Source of the DNA: a bacterium
GTDB taxonomy: Bacteria; Sysuimicrobiota; Sysuimicrobiia; Sysuimicrobiales; Segetimicrobiaceae
Assembly: GCA_035307765.1 (NCBI GenBank)
Contig: DATGHU010000005.1
Coordinates: 118,446 to 182,445, forward strand
Length of the DNA: 64,000 nucleotides
Direction of reading: 5' to 3'
Of this stretch, positions 43,548-52,435 are shown one piece after another. The position numbers were made by a program, and so were the translations under genes. Every line of letters starts with the position of its first letter. Positions within the stretch are counted from its first letter, which is position 1. A model generated the notes under the pieces. The model did no database searches. It saw only the letters and a program-made list of their open reading frames with translations, and was not told the origin of the DNA.

Positions 43548-43977
43548 GATGCGCCTCCTCGGAGCGGACCTGGCGGGCTTGCGTACCCGTTGGCATGACG
43601 GGGGTCGACCCTTTTCCACCTGGACGGAAGGCGATCAGATCCGCGGCCCACCCCCCACCCTCCTTTTACCGCCATGAGCCTCGGTCCCTCTCATGCGGCA
43701 CAATTGCGCGTTCGTCATGCGGTGATCGGAGCGGCACCAACAACATGCCTCACGATGCCGACCGCCTATGGGAGCGTGGGGTTTTGATGTTACGCATTTC
43801 ACGTACCGCATTCCCATGGGTGACAAATGGAACGAGCGACAACCAGAACAACAGGCGCAGATCCCCTCGAGATCTTTCCGTCGATACGATACACCCACCT
43901 CACCGCCTTCTGTTCCCTATCGCGCCCGCAGGCGGCTTCTTTGCCGAGAAGTTGGCTGTTTGCCGTTCTCCTTCAGA
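43548..43977. other. Intergenic region without visible gene
   Basis: 430 bp. It holds the start region of the DUF1989 gene and the tail side of the DUF899 gene. No SD-led ORF, tRNA, repeat or clear hairpin was seen. Confidence 0.35.
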
Positions 43978-44691
43978 TTAGCGCCCGTATTCATCGTGAC
44001 GACGCACCCAGTACGGGCCCCGGCCGCCTTCGTCTCGACCCTTTGGCACTAGGTCAAGGTAGTGATAGTCTACATTGAGCATGTCGATGCCCCGGGCGTA
44101 AGCCGAATACGTGTGGAATACTCCGCCCGTTGCGTCCTTGAAGAACACGCTGACCCCCTCTCGCTCCGATACCCCCGGATCTTGTATCGTGAAGTTGTAA
44201 AAAGCCGCTGCCCTCGCCAACTCCTGCGGCGTGAACGATACGTGGTAGTCGGAATTGAAATCGGTCTCCGCCGACGAGACCCACTTGAAACCCCAGCTCA
44301 TCCGCTTCCGGTACGCCGCCAACGTGCCGTACGATACCCGAGACACCGCAACCATAGTGACATCGCGTTGGTTCAGATGCACAATGACTCCATTGAAGTT
44401 GTCGGCCCAACGCGAACAGTGCGGACATCCTTCCTTCCAATCCGGGGCAAACATGAAGTGGTAGATAACCAGCTGGCTCCTCCCGGCGAAGAGCTCCGAC
44501 AACGTCTCCTTGCCGTTCGGCCCCTCGAAGGAGTACGGTTTGTCGACGCGCTCCCAGGGCAGGTCGCGCCGATCCTGACTCAACTGGTCGCGCAACCGTG
44601 TGAACTCCTTCTCTTTGACCAGAAGCCGCTTACGCGCCTCGATCCACTCGTCCTTGGACACCACAGCATGATGACCTGTCATGTCGACCAT
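43978..44691 (-). CDS. DUF899 thioredoxin-like protein
   Basis: A 237-residue thioredoxin-fold protein of the DUF899 family. Conserved elements are YSFEGPNGKETLSELFAGRSQL, YHFMFAPDWKEGCPHCS with the CxxC-like CPHC (near residues 89-92), SRVSYGTLAAYRKRMSWGFKW, and an aromatic tail (YHYLDLVPKGRDE). Its role is unknown, presumably redox. GGGGGAGGT precedes the ATG. It stands alone. Confidence 0.9.
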   Translation of the reverse strand: MVDMTGHHAVVSKDEWIEARKRLLVKEKEFTRLRDQLSQDRRDLPWERVDKPYSFEGPNGKETLSELFAGRSQLVIYHFMFAPDWKEGCPHCSRWADNFNGVIVHLNQRDVTMVAVSRVSYGTLAAYRKRMSWGFKWVSSAETDFNSDYHVSFTPQELARAAAFYNFTIQDPGVSEREGVSVFFKDATGGVFHTYSAYARGIDMLNVDYHYLDLVPKGRDEGGRGPYWVRRHDEYGR

Positions 44692-44921
44692 AAGTACCTC
44701 CCCCTAGGTACCAACCATGTCTCTTTGTTGGAGTGCAAATCAAGCGGAAATCCACTCATCGTCCTTGCAGTGACTGGATCACCATCTTACCGAAGGAGCT
44801 GAATCATACCGAGTTCCATCCAGCGCGCGGCGTTTTCCCACAAACAACGGGATCGCGGCCTTGCGGTTATGCGCGCCCACGTGACCCGGCTCAGTCCTCG
44901 GCTTTTTCCCGGCCAGCGTCG

Positions 44922-45461
44922 TCAATCGCCTCGAATCGGTGAGCGTCGGGCGAGATAGCGGGCGAGTTTATCCACGATCTGCCCCCATCCTCCCTGGTGA
45001 CGCTTTACCTCATCGGCGTTGGCGAAGCGCTCGTGCGTGAGGACGAGTTCGCACGCACTGCCGCGCTCGAAAAGCTCGACAGTGACGAGCGTCGGTTGGT
45101 TGCCGGTGGTTTTGGAGATCCACGTAAAAGCGAGTTTCGACGGCGGCTCGACCACCAGATATTCCCCCGTATGGTCGATCGCGCGGGTGCCCTTCATGAC
45201 GATCCGATACGTACCCCCGCCACGGGGGTCAAGCTGCGCTTCGGCCGTGACGATTTCTCCGGGGCACATCCACTCGCCAATGCTCTTCGGGTCGATCCAG
45301 GCCGCGAAGACCTCTTCGCAAGACGCCTGAATGACTTTGCGTATTACAAGCCGATCTCGTCGCTCCTCCTCAGCCACCACACGGACCCCCGACGCGAGTG
45401 TGTCCCACCCCTCATCCGGTCTGCGCGCCGCGTCGATCACGTTTTCGCTTGGCAACGACAT
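44922..45461 (-). CDS. SRPBCC (AHSA1-like) domain protein
   Basis: A 179-residue START/SRPBCC-fold protein from ATG 45461. Its pattern is typical of AHSA1-type proteins that travel with ArsR regulators: LVIRKVIQASCEEVFAAWIDP, GEYLVVEPPSKLAFTW, and GWGQIVDKLARYL at the end. The start lies inside the end of the ArsR gene (50-nt overlap), with GGAGG 12 nt upstream, so the pair is co-transcribed. The fold binds hydrophobic ligands; this pair likely senses or handles a small molecule. Confidence 0.88.
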   Translation of the reverse strand: MSLPSENVIDAARRPDEGWDTLASGVRVVAEEERRDRLVIRKVIQASCEEVFAAWIDPKSIGEWMCPGEIVTAEAQLDPRGGGTYRIVMKGTRAIDHTGEYLVVEPPSKLAFTWISKTTGNQPTLVTVELFERGSACELVLTHERFANADEVKRHQGGWGQIVDKLARYLARRSPIRGD

Positions 45462-45771
45462 GTCGTTCGAGCGCCTCCAGCCTCGCCTCCCAGAACGCGC
45501 GGTGGTGCTCGAGCCAATCCGTCGCTGGGCGCAGTGCCCTCGGCTCAAGGTGGCAGTAGTGTTCACGGCCCACCACTACCCGGCGGATCAGTCCGGCGCG
45601 TTCAAGTGTCTTGATGTGCTTCGAGATCGCGTTGAGGGAGACCGGAAATGGTCGAGCGATCTCTGTTACCTTTGCGGGCCTCCGGGCAAGCGCAGCGAGA
45701 ATGGCGCGCCGCGTCGGATCGGCCACCGCTGTGAACACCTGATCGAGCAGGCCCGGATTATATTCAACCAT
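45412..45771 (-). CDS. ArsR/SmtB-type winged-helix regulator
   Basis: A 119-residue winged-helix repressor. The N terminus VFTAVADPTRRAILAALARRP is the family start; the recognition helix lies in LNAISKHIKTLERAGLI, followed by the wing (VVVGREHYCHLEPRAL). The metal-type cysteine pair of SmtB is absent, as usual for the subgroup paired with SRPBCC proteins. ATG 45771 sits in the middle of an 18-bp palindrome and 8 nt after TATACT, so the message is probably leaderless and self-repressed. Confidence 0.92.
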   Translation of the reverse strand: MVEYNPGLLDQVFTAVADPTRRAILAALARRPAKVTEIARPFPVSLNAISKHIKTLERAGLIRRVVVGREHYCHLEPRALRPATDWLEHHRAFWEARLEALERHVVAKRKRDRRGAQTG

Positions 45772-45780
45772 ATGGTTGAA
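45763..45780. promoter_or_regulatory. Palindromic operator overlapping the ArsR start codon
   Basis: Perfect 18-bp palindrome TTCAACCATATGGTTGAA covering the start codon of the ArsR gene and touching the -10-like TATACT (45780-45785 on the minus strand). Repressor bound here would block polymerase directly. ArsR proteins commonly use 12-2-12-like or compact palindromes at their own promoters. Confidence 0.7.
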
Positions 45781-45959
45781 GTATATCCTGGCCCCCGCCG
45801 TCCCGTCAAGCTTGTGCGTAAGAATCCCTAGTGGCTCAGCGGCCCCCGGAGGGTACGCCTCGAGGGGATTCACCCTCGAGATGTCGAACACGACCAAACG
45901 GTCGCGGAACTGCAGAAAGGTCTGCGGCGATCGGGAGTATCCGGGGAGAAGGCGCAGCC

Positions 45960-46937
45960 ATGCGCACGACCGGCGTTGAACCCATCCAGGATGTCGCTCA
46001 TCTCGCCCATGTCGAAATACAGACTCCCCGGATGAGTGAGACGCTTGCGTTCTTCACGACGGTCATTGGCCTTCAGGAGAGTCGCCGCGAAGGCGCCTCC
46101 GTGTTTCTGCGGGCGTGGGGAGATTACTACCATCATACCTTGAAGATCACGGAAGCCGACCAGGCGGGATTGGGACACGTTGCGTGGCGGGCGGTCAGCC
46201 CTCAGGCCTTGGAGCGTCGAGTGAAAGCCCTGCACGACGGTGGATGGGGGCGGGGGTGGATCAAGGGGGACATCGGTCACGGTCCGGCGTACAGGTTCGT
46301 CGATCCAGCCGGGCACCCCATGGAGATCTTCTACGAGGTCGAGTGGCACGAGTCACCCGCAGCGTCGCATACCAGGTTAAAGAACCAACCGGACCGGCGT
46401 CCCATCACCGGCATCGGGGCCCGGAGGATTGATCACGTCAACCTGTCAGCCAAGGATGTCCGGGCAAACAGCCAGTTCATGCAGGAATGCATGGGGTTCA
46501 GGCTGCGTGAGCACATCGTGCATGATGGGCTTGAAATAGGCGCGTGGCTGAGTGTCACGCCGCTGGTACACGACATCGCCTATATGCGTGACGTTTCAGG
46601 GGCCGATGGTCGTTTCCACCACGTCGCCTTTTGGCTGGATGACTACGGCGACCTCATCCGGGCGGCCGACATCCTCAGAGAATCTGCCGGGCACATCGAG
46701 GCCGGTCCCGCAAAACATGCCATCACGAACGCTTTGTTCCTGTACCTCTACGAGCCGGGCGGAAACCGCCTGGAGCTGTACACAGGCGGATACCTGATCT
46801 TTCCCCCTGATTGGCGCCCCGTGACCTGGACGAAGGAAGATCAAGATCTACGCGTCTGGTGGGGTGGCGATCTGCCTGAAAGCTTCTTTACTTACGCAAC
46901 GCCGGTGGCACCGGCGAAGGCCAACCTTCCCGCTTAG
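45960..46937 (+). CDS. Type I extradiol (catechol 2,3-) dioxygenase-like protein
   Basis: A 325-residue two-module VOC protein from ATG 45960 (GGGGAGAAGG upstream). The N-terminal module (residues 10-130) is structural; the C-terminal module carries the iron ligands His in RIDHVNLSAKDV, His in RFHHVAFWLDD and Glu in GNRLELYTGGY. Such enzymes cleave catechol rings next to a hydroxyl. No other aromatic pathway genes are nearby, but the next gene is an alpha/beta hydrolase, a common ring-cleavage partner. Confidence 0.88.
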   Translation: MRTTGVEPIQDVAHLAHVEIQTPRMSETLAFFTTVIGLQESRREGASVFLRAWGDYYHHTLKITEADQAGLGHVAWRAVSPQALERRVKALHDGGWGRGWIKGDIGHGPAYRFVDPAGHPMEIFYEVEWHESPAASHTRLKNQPDRRPITGIGARRIDHVNLSAKDVRANSQFMQECMGFRLREHIVHDGLEIGAWLSVTPLVHDIAYMRDVSGADGRFHHVAFWLDDYGDLIRAADILRESAGHIEAGPAKHAITNALFLYLYEPGGNRLELYTGGYLIFPPDWRPVTWTKEDQDLRVWWGGDLPESFFTYATPVAPAKANLPA

Positions 46938-47189
46938 CCTGTATCCATTGGGACGCCGGAACCCGTCGTAACCAAGGGGATATCTGCCACCCCCAGTTCT
47001 CCTGGGGGCTTGCGGGAGATGATCCGACCCGCGACGATGCAGGTTCCCTCATCGTCCATCAGCCCCAACCCCCGCCGGAATGCACCCACACCTGTATCCT
47101 CCGCTGCCCCGGAGTGGGTACAATTGAAACCGTTGAATGCTTCGCTCGTCGTGGCCGCACGGCCAACGGATCGAAGTCGGGGGCGCATC

Positions 47190-48011
47190 ATGAAGATCAA
47201 CGGGGAAACAATCTGCTGTGAAGTTGAAGGGCAGGGTCCACCCGTCGTGCTCATCCATGGGTGGACCTTGAACCTCCGAATGTGGGATAGGCAGATGAAG
47301 GCATTGAGCCGACGGTTTCGGGTTATTCGCTATGACCGTCGAGGCTTCGGCAAATCCAGTGGGCGTGAGGACCTCCAGTGGGATGGGGCGGATCTCGAAG
47401 AACTGCTTGATCATCTCGACATTGACAACGCGCATATCCTCGGCATGTCTCAGGGCGGCAGCGTTGCGCTCCGGTTCGTCCGAACTTTTCCCGCCCGGGC
47501 GCGCTCTCTCATCTTACACGGCAGCATCCCGCCGGAGGGCTATCCGCTACCGTGGACGGGGCCCGATCGCATCCCCATGAGCGAGTGGCGGTCTCTTGTG
47601 AAGAAATCGGGACTCGACGCTTTCCGCCGAGACTGGAGCACTCATCCGATCATGCGAGTCCCGGACGACCGTCACGACGTCCAGGTGGCTCTTGCAGACA
47701 TGATACAAGCGTATCGCGGTGAGCGCTTTCTGAACCCTGCAAAACCCTCCGGTCCGATCGGGCCCGCCACCATGGATGACCTTCCGCGTCTCACCCTTCC
47801 CACACTGGTGGTTATCGGCGAGACCGACGTCCCGTATCTCCAGATTGCCGCGCGCATGTTTGCGTACTATTTGCCAAACGCGCAGATGGCTGTGATTCCA
47901 GGTGGTGGACACATGATCAACTTGCTAGAACCTGAGCGGTACAATACCACGATCCTTCGCTTCCTTGAGAACACTCAGATCACCGGGGGCGAGGCCGGAA
48001 CCTTCAAGTGA
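47190..48011 (+). CDS. Alpha/beta hydrolase
   Basis: A 273-residue hydrolase starting at ATG 47190. It has the oxyanion motif LIHGWTLNLRMWD, nucleophile Ser in ILGMSQGGSVAL, Asp in VIGETDVPY and His in IPGGGHMINL. The family includes C-C hydrolases of meta-cleavage pathways (fitting the dioxygenase 250 bp upstream), haloperoxidase-like and carboxylesterases. A TACAAT hexamer at 47117-47122 may be the -10 box, giving a short leader. Confidence 0.88.
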   Translation: MKINGETICCEVEGQGPPVVLIHGWTLNLRMWDRQMKALSRRFRVIRYDRRGFGKSSGREDLQWDGADLEELLDHLDIDNAHILGMSQGGSVALRFVRTFPARARSLILHGSIPPEGYPLPWTGPDRIPMSEWRSLVKKSGLDAFRRDWSTHPIMRVPDDRHDVQVALADMIQAYRGERFLNPAKPSGPIGPATMDDLPRLTLPTLVVIGETDVPYLQIAARMFAYYLPNAQMAVIPGGGHMINLLEPERYNTTILRFLENTQITGGEAGTFK

Positions 48012-48342
48012 TGATAATGAATCACCCGCATTCTCTCCCAGGCAAGGCCCGACCGAGAGAGCGTCCCCTTGCGCACCCAGCGCAACGCCCCCCGACTCGG
48101 AATAAACTGTGCATGTAGCTGGCGCCTCACTGCCTCAAGACAGGTCAGCAAAGAGACGTTCAGTGGGGCGACGGTGCGTATCCGGCTTCCCCTATTCTCT
48201 TCATGAATTCCGCATGAGTTCTTGGCGGAGTTTTCACACTAGCCCGCTATGATCAGAGTCGGGATATCCTTAGAGCGCATTACCGGATGTGGGAGGGCAC
48301 CAACGACGTTAACCCATATTCCTTGCGCGGGGAGGTTTCGTC
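48012..48342. other. Intergenic region
   Basis: 331 bp between the hydrolase and a small zinc-ribbon-like gene. It is less GC-rich than the flanks. No ORF, tRNA or repeat was recognised. Confidence 0.35.
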
Positions 48343-48525
48343 ATGCGCTTTCGTTGCCCAGAGTGCGGGGCTGAAACCGAGGTCATCCTGAAAGAGGGAG
48401 AAGAGGTTGTCTCTGTGTACTGCCTCAAACACAAGGGCGGGGCGGACGCCCACATACGCCCCGTTTACATGAGCAGTGTCCCATCGGCGGCCACCAAAGC
48501 CGTGCCGGAGGTGGCCTTTGCCTAA
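48343..48525 (+). CDS. Small zinc-ribbon-like protein
   Basis: A 60-residue protein beginning MRFRCPECGAETEV with a CPEC knuckle at residues 5-8 and a lone second Cys in VYCLKHKG (residue 27) followed by His, enough for a rubredoxin-like or treble-clef zinc site. The C-terminal third is featureless. GGGGAGGT lies 7 nt before the ATG, so it is probably expressed. No family name can be given. Confidence 0.6.
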   Translation: MRFRCPECGAETEVILKEGEEVVSVYCLKHKGGADAHIRPVYMSSVPSAATKAVPEVAFA

Positions 48526-48603
48526 GACGCCGTGCCATTAATCATGCGCCGACAGGAGGGCCTTCGTCCTACCTACCTGCGGTCGCTAACGGAGCATACC
48601 TGT

Positions 48604-48609
48604 TATGCT
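48604..48609 (+). promoter_or_regulatory. -10 box of a probably leaderless gene
   Basis: TATGCT is followed by exactly 8 nt and then ATG 48618. There is no SD. The same -10 to start distance occurs before the ArsR gene. Confidence 0.45.
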
Positions 48610-48617
48610 TTCGGCAG

Positions 48618-49130
48618 ATGAAAAGCTACGCGGCGTTCCTCCGGGGCGTGAGCCCGATGAACACGAAGATGCCGGAACTCAGGCGGGCATTTGAGGCCGC
48701 AGGCTTCACGGACGTAAGGACGGTTCTCTCGAGCGGGAATGTGGTCTTCAGTGCGCCGCCGGCGTGGGAAGCAGCGCTCGAGCGCAAGACCGAAGCGGCG
48801 ATTAAGAAGCACCTCGGTCACGCACACCTCACCATCGTGCGCCCGATCGATGCGCTCCGCAGGATGCTTGCGACGAACCCCTACAAGTTTTTCCGACTGA
48901 AGCCCGGCTCGAAACGAGTCGTCACGTTCCTGCGCGGGAATCCGCATGCCCGGTTCGCACTACCGATCGAACTTGATGACTCGCGCATTCTTCACAGGAA
49001 AGGCGGGGAGGTCTTCAGTGCCTACGTCCCAGGTCCCGACGGACCCGTGTTCATGAGACTCATCGAGAAAACCCTCGGCAAGGATCTCACAACGCGCACG
49101 TGGGAAACGGTTATGAAGGTCGCAAAGTGA
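48618..49130 (+). CDS. DUF1697 family protein
   Basis: A 170-residue protein with the DUF1697 hallmarks: YAAFLRGVSPMNTKMPELRRAFEAAGF (residues 4-30), VRTVLSSGNVVFSA and a C-terminal ..IEKTLGKDLTTRTWETVMKV. The family is a small alpha/beta protein of unknown function, widespread in soil bacteria. The ATG lies 8 nt after a TATGCT hexamer without an SD, consistent with leaderless translation. Confidence 0.92.
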   Translation: MKSYAAFLRGVSPMNTKMPELRRAFEAAGFTDVRTVLSSGNVVFSAPPAWEAALERKTEAAIKKHLGHAHLTIVRPIDALRRMLATNPYKFFRLKPGSKRVVTFLRGNPHARFALPIELDDSRILHRKGGEVFSAYVPGPDGPVFMRLIEKTLGKDLTTRTWETVMKVAK

Positions 49131-49248
49131 AAAGAAGTGAGTCGACCTTCGCGCCGCGTACCGCCGCTAGGGAGGGAGCGTCACGACCAGCGCATCCATT
49201 TAGCGCGCAGGTTCCAGAACGTGTTCGGACGAAGACTGTCTCGGACGG

Positions 49249-50013
49249 ATGTTTACGGTTGAGGAGCGCGATCGGGTCCGACACGCCATCCTGAAGATGG
49301 CCCACGCGGATCCGCGAGTGGTCGCGGGTGCGATGATCGGCTCGCTCGCGCTGGGCGCCGGCGATTCCTGGTCGGATCTTGACCTCGGCTTCGGCCTAGT
49401 GGATGGGTCTTCACCCAGCGACGTACTTGCGCAGTGGACGTCGAGACTCGAGCGAGAGTTTGGCGCGGTTCATCTTTTCGACTTGCCGTCACTGTCCACC
49501 ATTTACCGCGTCTTCCTATTCCCCGGGTGTCTGGAGGTCGACGTGTCAATGACTCCCGCCTCAGAGTTCGGAGCCCACGGACCCAAGTTCAAAGTGCTCT
49601 TCGGCCGCGCCGTTGAGCGGCCTCAAACCGTGCGGCCGCCGGCGGAGCATCTGTTCGGGTTGGGCGTTCACCACGCAGTACGCGCGCGTTTCTGCGTGGC
49701 CCGAGGCCGGTTCTGGCAGGCCCAGTACTGGATCGGCGAAGTCCGCAACCTGGCGCTGTCGCTGGCTTGCCGTCGGCGCGGGCTCGAGGTGCGCCAGGGT
49801 AGAGGCTACGATGAGCTTCCGGCGGAGATTTTGGCCACCTTCGAGGAAACGCTGGTACGGTCCATGAATCCGGGAGAGCTCTTGCGTGCCTTGGGCCACG
49901 TTGTCGGGGGACTCCTGCGCGAAGCGACCGAGGCGGCGGAGTTGGCGTCAAAGGTTGAAGGCCACCTAAGTCAGTTAGCGTCTCCGCGTTTCGTGGGACG
50001 GCTGAGTGACTAA
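49249..50013 (+). CDS. Nucleotidyltransferase-domain protein
   Basis: A 254-residue protein whose N-terminal half is a minimal nucleotidyltransferase: GSLALGAGDSWSDLDLGFG (residues 31-49) gives GS and the DxD pair, and EVDVSM near 102 supplies the third carboxylate. A helical C-terminal domain may bind substrate, as in aminoglycoside- or HEPN-linked nucleotidyltransferases. No toxin/antitoxin partner is adjacent. No clear SD is present. Confidence 0.8.
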   Translation: MFTVEERDRVRHAILKMAHADPRVVAGAMIGSLALGAGDSWSDLDLGFGLVDGSSPSDVLAQWTSRLEREFGAVHLFDLPSLSTIYRVFLFPGCLEVDVSMTPASEFGAHGPKFKVLFGRAVERPQTVRPPAEHLFGLGVHHAVRARFCVARGRFWQAQYWIGEVRNLALSLACRRRGLEVRQGRGYDELPAEILATFEETLVRSMNPGELLRALGHVVGGLLREATEAAELASKVEGHLSQLASPRFVGRLSD

Positions 50014-50136
50014 GCCTGCCTTAGTCACGGCCGCGACCCCCGCAGCATGCCGCCCTCCTTCAGCAGACAAACGTGGCCGCAGAGTGGGCGGAGGGCGCTG
50101 AAACAAGATGGGCCTTCGCTTGCCCTTTTCACCGCT

Positions 50137-50793
50137 CTAATAGAGTCCCGGAATCAGCCGTGATGTCCGGGCACGGTAGGCATCGTACTCGTCGCCGAAC
50201 TGCGTGCGTAGCAGTCTCTCTTCCGCATGGATGCGCGCGAGTATCGGCGGGATAGTCAGCGCTGTTAGTAGCACACCAATCCCCGAACGGAAGGCCAGAC
50301 CCCATCCTAGCGAGTTGACGAGCAAACCCAGGTAGCTAGGGTGGCGGATGACGCCATAGACACCGACGGTGATCAAGGTGTGCCCGGGTTGGATCGCGAC
50401 CAGCCCGCTGAACTGTCGGCCCAGCACGAAAACCGGCCAGAGCCGCAGCGCGCCCCCGACGGCGAAGAGAAGAACCCCAAGCCAGCGAATGCTGTCGCCG
50501 TCAAGGACCCAGAACTCCATGCGGTCCGTCCAGGCCGGCACATAGCCACCCAGTAGCCCGATCAGCGCAAACGCAGCAAGGACCCAGCGGTTGGAACGAT
50601 CTTCGCGCTCGCCGGGGCTCAAGTTCCCGCCAGCAAATGATGCCACGCCAGATAGAATTAGGAGTGCAATGGCGAGCGCGATCAGCGCCCGGTGAGAAAA
50701 GAACGCCATAAACCCGCCCCAACCAAGCACGGCCAGGCCCAGAAAGGCAGCGGTGCCCACAATGATCAGCGTAAAGCGCACGGTCGGTCTCAA
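50137..50793 (-). CDS. Isoprenylcysteine carboxyl methyltransferase-like membrane protein
   Basis: A 218-residue protein with five to six helices. The C-terminal block VYGVIRHPSYLGLLVNSLGW followed by EERLLRTQFGDEYDAYRARTSRLIPGLY matches the ICMT/PEMT-type SAM-binding end of membrane methyltransferases. The start is TTG 50793; a TATAGC hexamer lies about 10 nt before it and no SD is visible, another possible leaderless start. The bacterial members methylate unknown small substrates. Confidence 0.87.
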   Translation of the reverse strand: MRPTVRFTLIIVGTAAFLGLAVLGWGGFMAFFSHRALIALAIALLILSGVASFAGGNLSPGEREDRSNRWVLAAFALIGLLGGYVPAWTDRMEFWVLDGDSIRWLGVLLFAVGGALRLWPVFVLGRQFSGLVAIQPGHTLITVGVYGVIRHPSYLGLLVNSLGWGLAFRSGIGVLLTALTIPPILARIHAEERLLRTQFGDEYDAYRARTSRLIPGLY

Positions 50794-51168
50794 TCGTCAA
50801 GCTATAGGCTATCACAAGGGGGCACGGGTGTCAGTCCACCGAGTGGCTAGCCCGGTCAACACGGCGCCTCGGCCGATTGTTAAGCTTATAGGGGGAACGG
50901 GACTTCCTTCGGTGAATCGCGATACACGCGACGACCTGGCTAGGGATCGAGCGCGGGCCTGCTCACGCTCACCGGCCGGCGGCGCCTGTCGATGTTGAGG
51001 CCCATGATCGACCCAGCGGGTGTGCCGGTTGTTGAGCGAGCCTTCTCAATGGGGGCCGCAGGATCCCCGGTGACGTTCCCGATCGCCGGATGATAACATT
51101 CATTGAGGCGCGCTGCTGCCATGCCATTCCTACACCGCGCTAGGCGGACGGAACCGGAGGGAGCCGAG
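50794..51168. other. Intergenic region between divergent genes
   Basis: 375 bp holding the promoters of the methyltransferase-like gene (-) and the DinB gene (+). No tRNA, repeat or extra ORF with an SD was recognised. Confidence 0.35.
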
Positions 51169-51651
51169 ATGATCACGCGGACAATGCTGACCGACCAACT
51201 CGACTTGTATCACGCGCGTCTGGAGATGGCTTTAGAGGGCATCACGGGCGAGGATGCACGCAGGGTCGTGGCCAAACCTCTTGCGCCGATCGTCTGGCAG
51301 ATCGGACATCTGGCGGTCGTTGACGCCATCTATGTCCAGCGAGGCGGTGGATCCTACACGGTGCAGCCAAGCTACGACACCCTGTTCAAGCCGGGGACAG
51401 GTGGGGAGGCGGAGTATCCGCTGCTGGGTGAAGTGTGGGCGGCATTTTCCGACGCCCACCAGGCCCTGCGGGCTCTCGTCAAAGAAGCGGATCTAGCCAG
51501 GCCGCTCCAGCACCCCGCCGGCGCCTACACCAGCGTGGGCGGGATGCTCCTCTATGCCTGCTACCATCGGGGCTACCACGCCGGCAAGATTGGCACGCTG
51601 CGCGCGCTACTCGGCAAGCCACTCCCCATGGTGCCGCCGGCAAGACGGTGA
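51169..51651 (+). CDS. DinB-like metal-binding protein
   Basis: A 160-residue four-helix-bundle protein from ATG 51169 (GGAGGGAG upstream). Metal ligands are His in WQIGHLAVVD and the HxxxH in CYHRGYHAGKIG, the DinB/YfiT pattern. Members are thiol- or mycothiol/bacillithiol-dependent transferases or have unknown roles. It stands alone, 58 bp before a small hypothetical gene. Confidence 0.88.
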   Translation: MITRTMLTDQLDLYHARLEMALEGITGEDARRVVAKPLAPIVWQIGHLAVVDAIYVQRGGGSYTVQPSYDTLFKPGTGGEAEYPLLGEVWAAFSDAHQALRALVKEADLARPLQHPAGAYTSVGGMLLYACYHRGYHAGKIGTLRALLGKPLPMVPPARR

Positions 51652-51708
51652 TGTTTAGGCCTAAATCCGCCACCCTCAAAAACCGTCCTCGGGGTCACTC
51701 CCGCTGCG

Positions 51709-51993
51709 ATGAGCTGGCCACTCAACTTCTGGCTCACTGACTTCGAAGTGCAGGTCCGCGTGGGCCGTTGGGTCGTGCGCCGCGTCGCCTTCTCTGATAT
51801 TCGGGAGGCGAGCGTGGCGACCGGGCTGCGCGTCCCGCTCTGGAACGAGCACTGGTGCAATTTCTGGCCACTCCGCTATGTTGTCCTCCAACGGCGGAGC
51901 GGGTGGATCGCGACCTTCATCATCAATCCGCCCGACCCTGAGGAGTTCCTGGCTGACCTGGCCCGCCGCGCTTCGCTGCCGCGGGACGGTTGA
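51709..51993 (+). CDS. Hypothetical protein, PH-like strand pattern
   Basis: A 94-residue protein rich in beta strands: VQVRVGRWVVRRVAFSDIREAS, a WNEHWCNFW turn, LRYVVLQRRSGW, and ATFIINPPDPEEFLADL at the end. The closing D-P-x-x-F helix and strand order resemble small bacterial PH-like domains. No SD is evident. The coding look (biased third positions, sensible composition) supports a gene, but the function is unknown. Confidence 0.55.
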   Translation: MSWPLNFWLTDFEVQVRVGRWVVRRVAFSDIREASVATGLRVPLWNEHWCNFWPLRYVVLQRRSGWIATFIINPPDPEEFLADLARRASLPRDG

Positions 51994-52174
51994 TGGACGC
52001 TCCCGCCGAACGAGGGCTGGACCAAAATCGGGCCCCACGCGCATACCCCTCGCTCGCGTCCGCCACGCCGCAACGAAGACGGGGCCAGGTCGGTCAGAAG
52101 CTCCCGTAGCTTAGAACATCGCCACTGCGCCCTCAAATTTTGCGCCGTGGCTACGTGACTACTTATCGCGTGTT

Positions 52175-52399
52175 CTAAGGATTCGGCTTGTCTATTGCGG
52201 TTTTGATTCGTCGTATGAGAGGGAAGCTGGGTCGGGCTCGTTCACTGACAATTTCGGAGATATGAGCAGCACTAATTCCTACCCTCGCGGCTAGTGCAGA
52301 TAGGCTCATCCTTCGCACCCTGCACCACAGCTGAATGTCCATTCTCAGCTGGTGGAGAGATTCTTCTTCTGCTTGAGGGATGTCGACTTTCAACTTCAC
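52175..52399 (-). CDS. Small helix-turn-helix (Xre-like) regulator
   Basis: A 74-residue protein. The second half is a helix-turn-helix (MSLSALAARVGISAAHISEI then VSERARPSFPLIRRI), as in Cro/CI-type regulators; the first 25 residues form a charged helix. GTG 52399 is used as start, with no clear SD. A 15-bp palindrome lies 20-35 bp upstream and may be its own operator. The gene sits at the edge of the degraded island and could be a phage or toxin-antitoxin relic. Confidence 0.65.
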   Translation of the reverse strand: MKLKVDIPQAEEESLHQLRMDIQLWCRVRRMSLSALAARVGISAAHISEIVSERARPSFPLIRRIKTAIDKPNP

Positions 52400-52420
52400 C
52401 GTGGCCGATGGTGCAGCGTC

Positions 52421-52435
52421 GGCTAGGTCCTAGCC
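52421..52435. promoter_or_regulatory. Palindrome upstream of the HTH gene
   Basis: GGCTAGG-T-CCTAGCC, two 7-bp perfect arms with a 1-bp centre, 22 bp upstream of the regulator start. Its size and position fit an autoregulatory operator. Confidence 0.45.
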
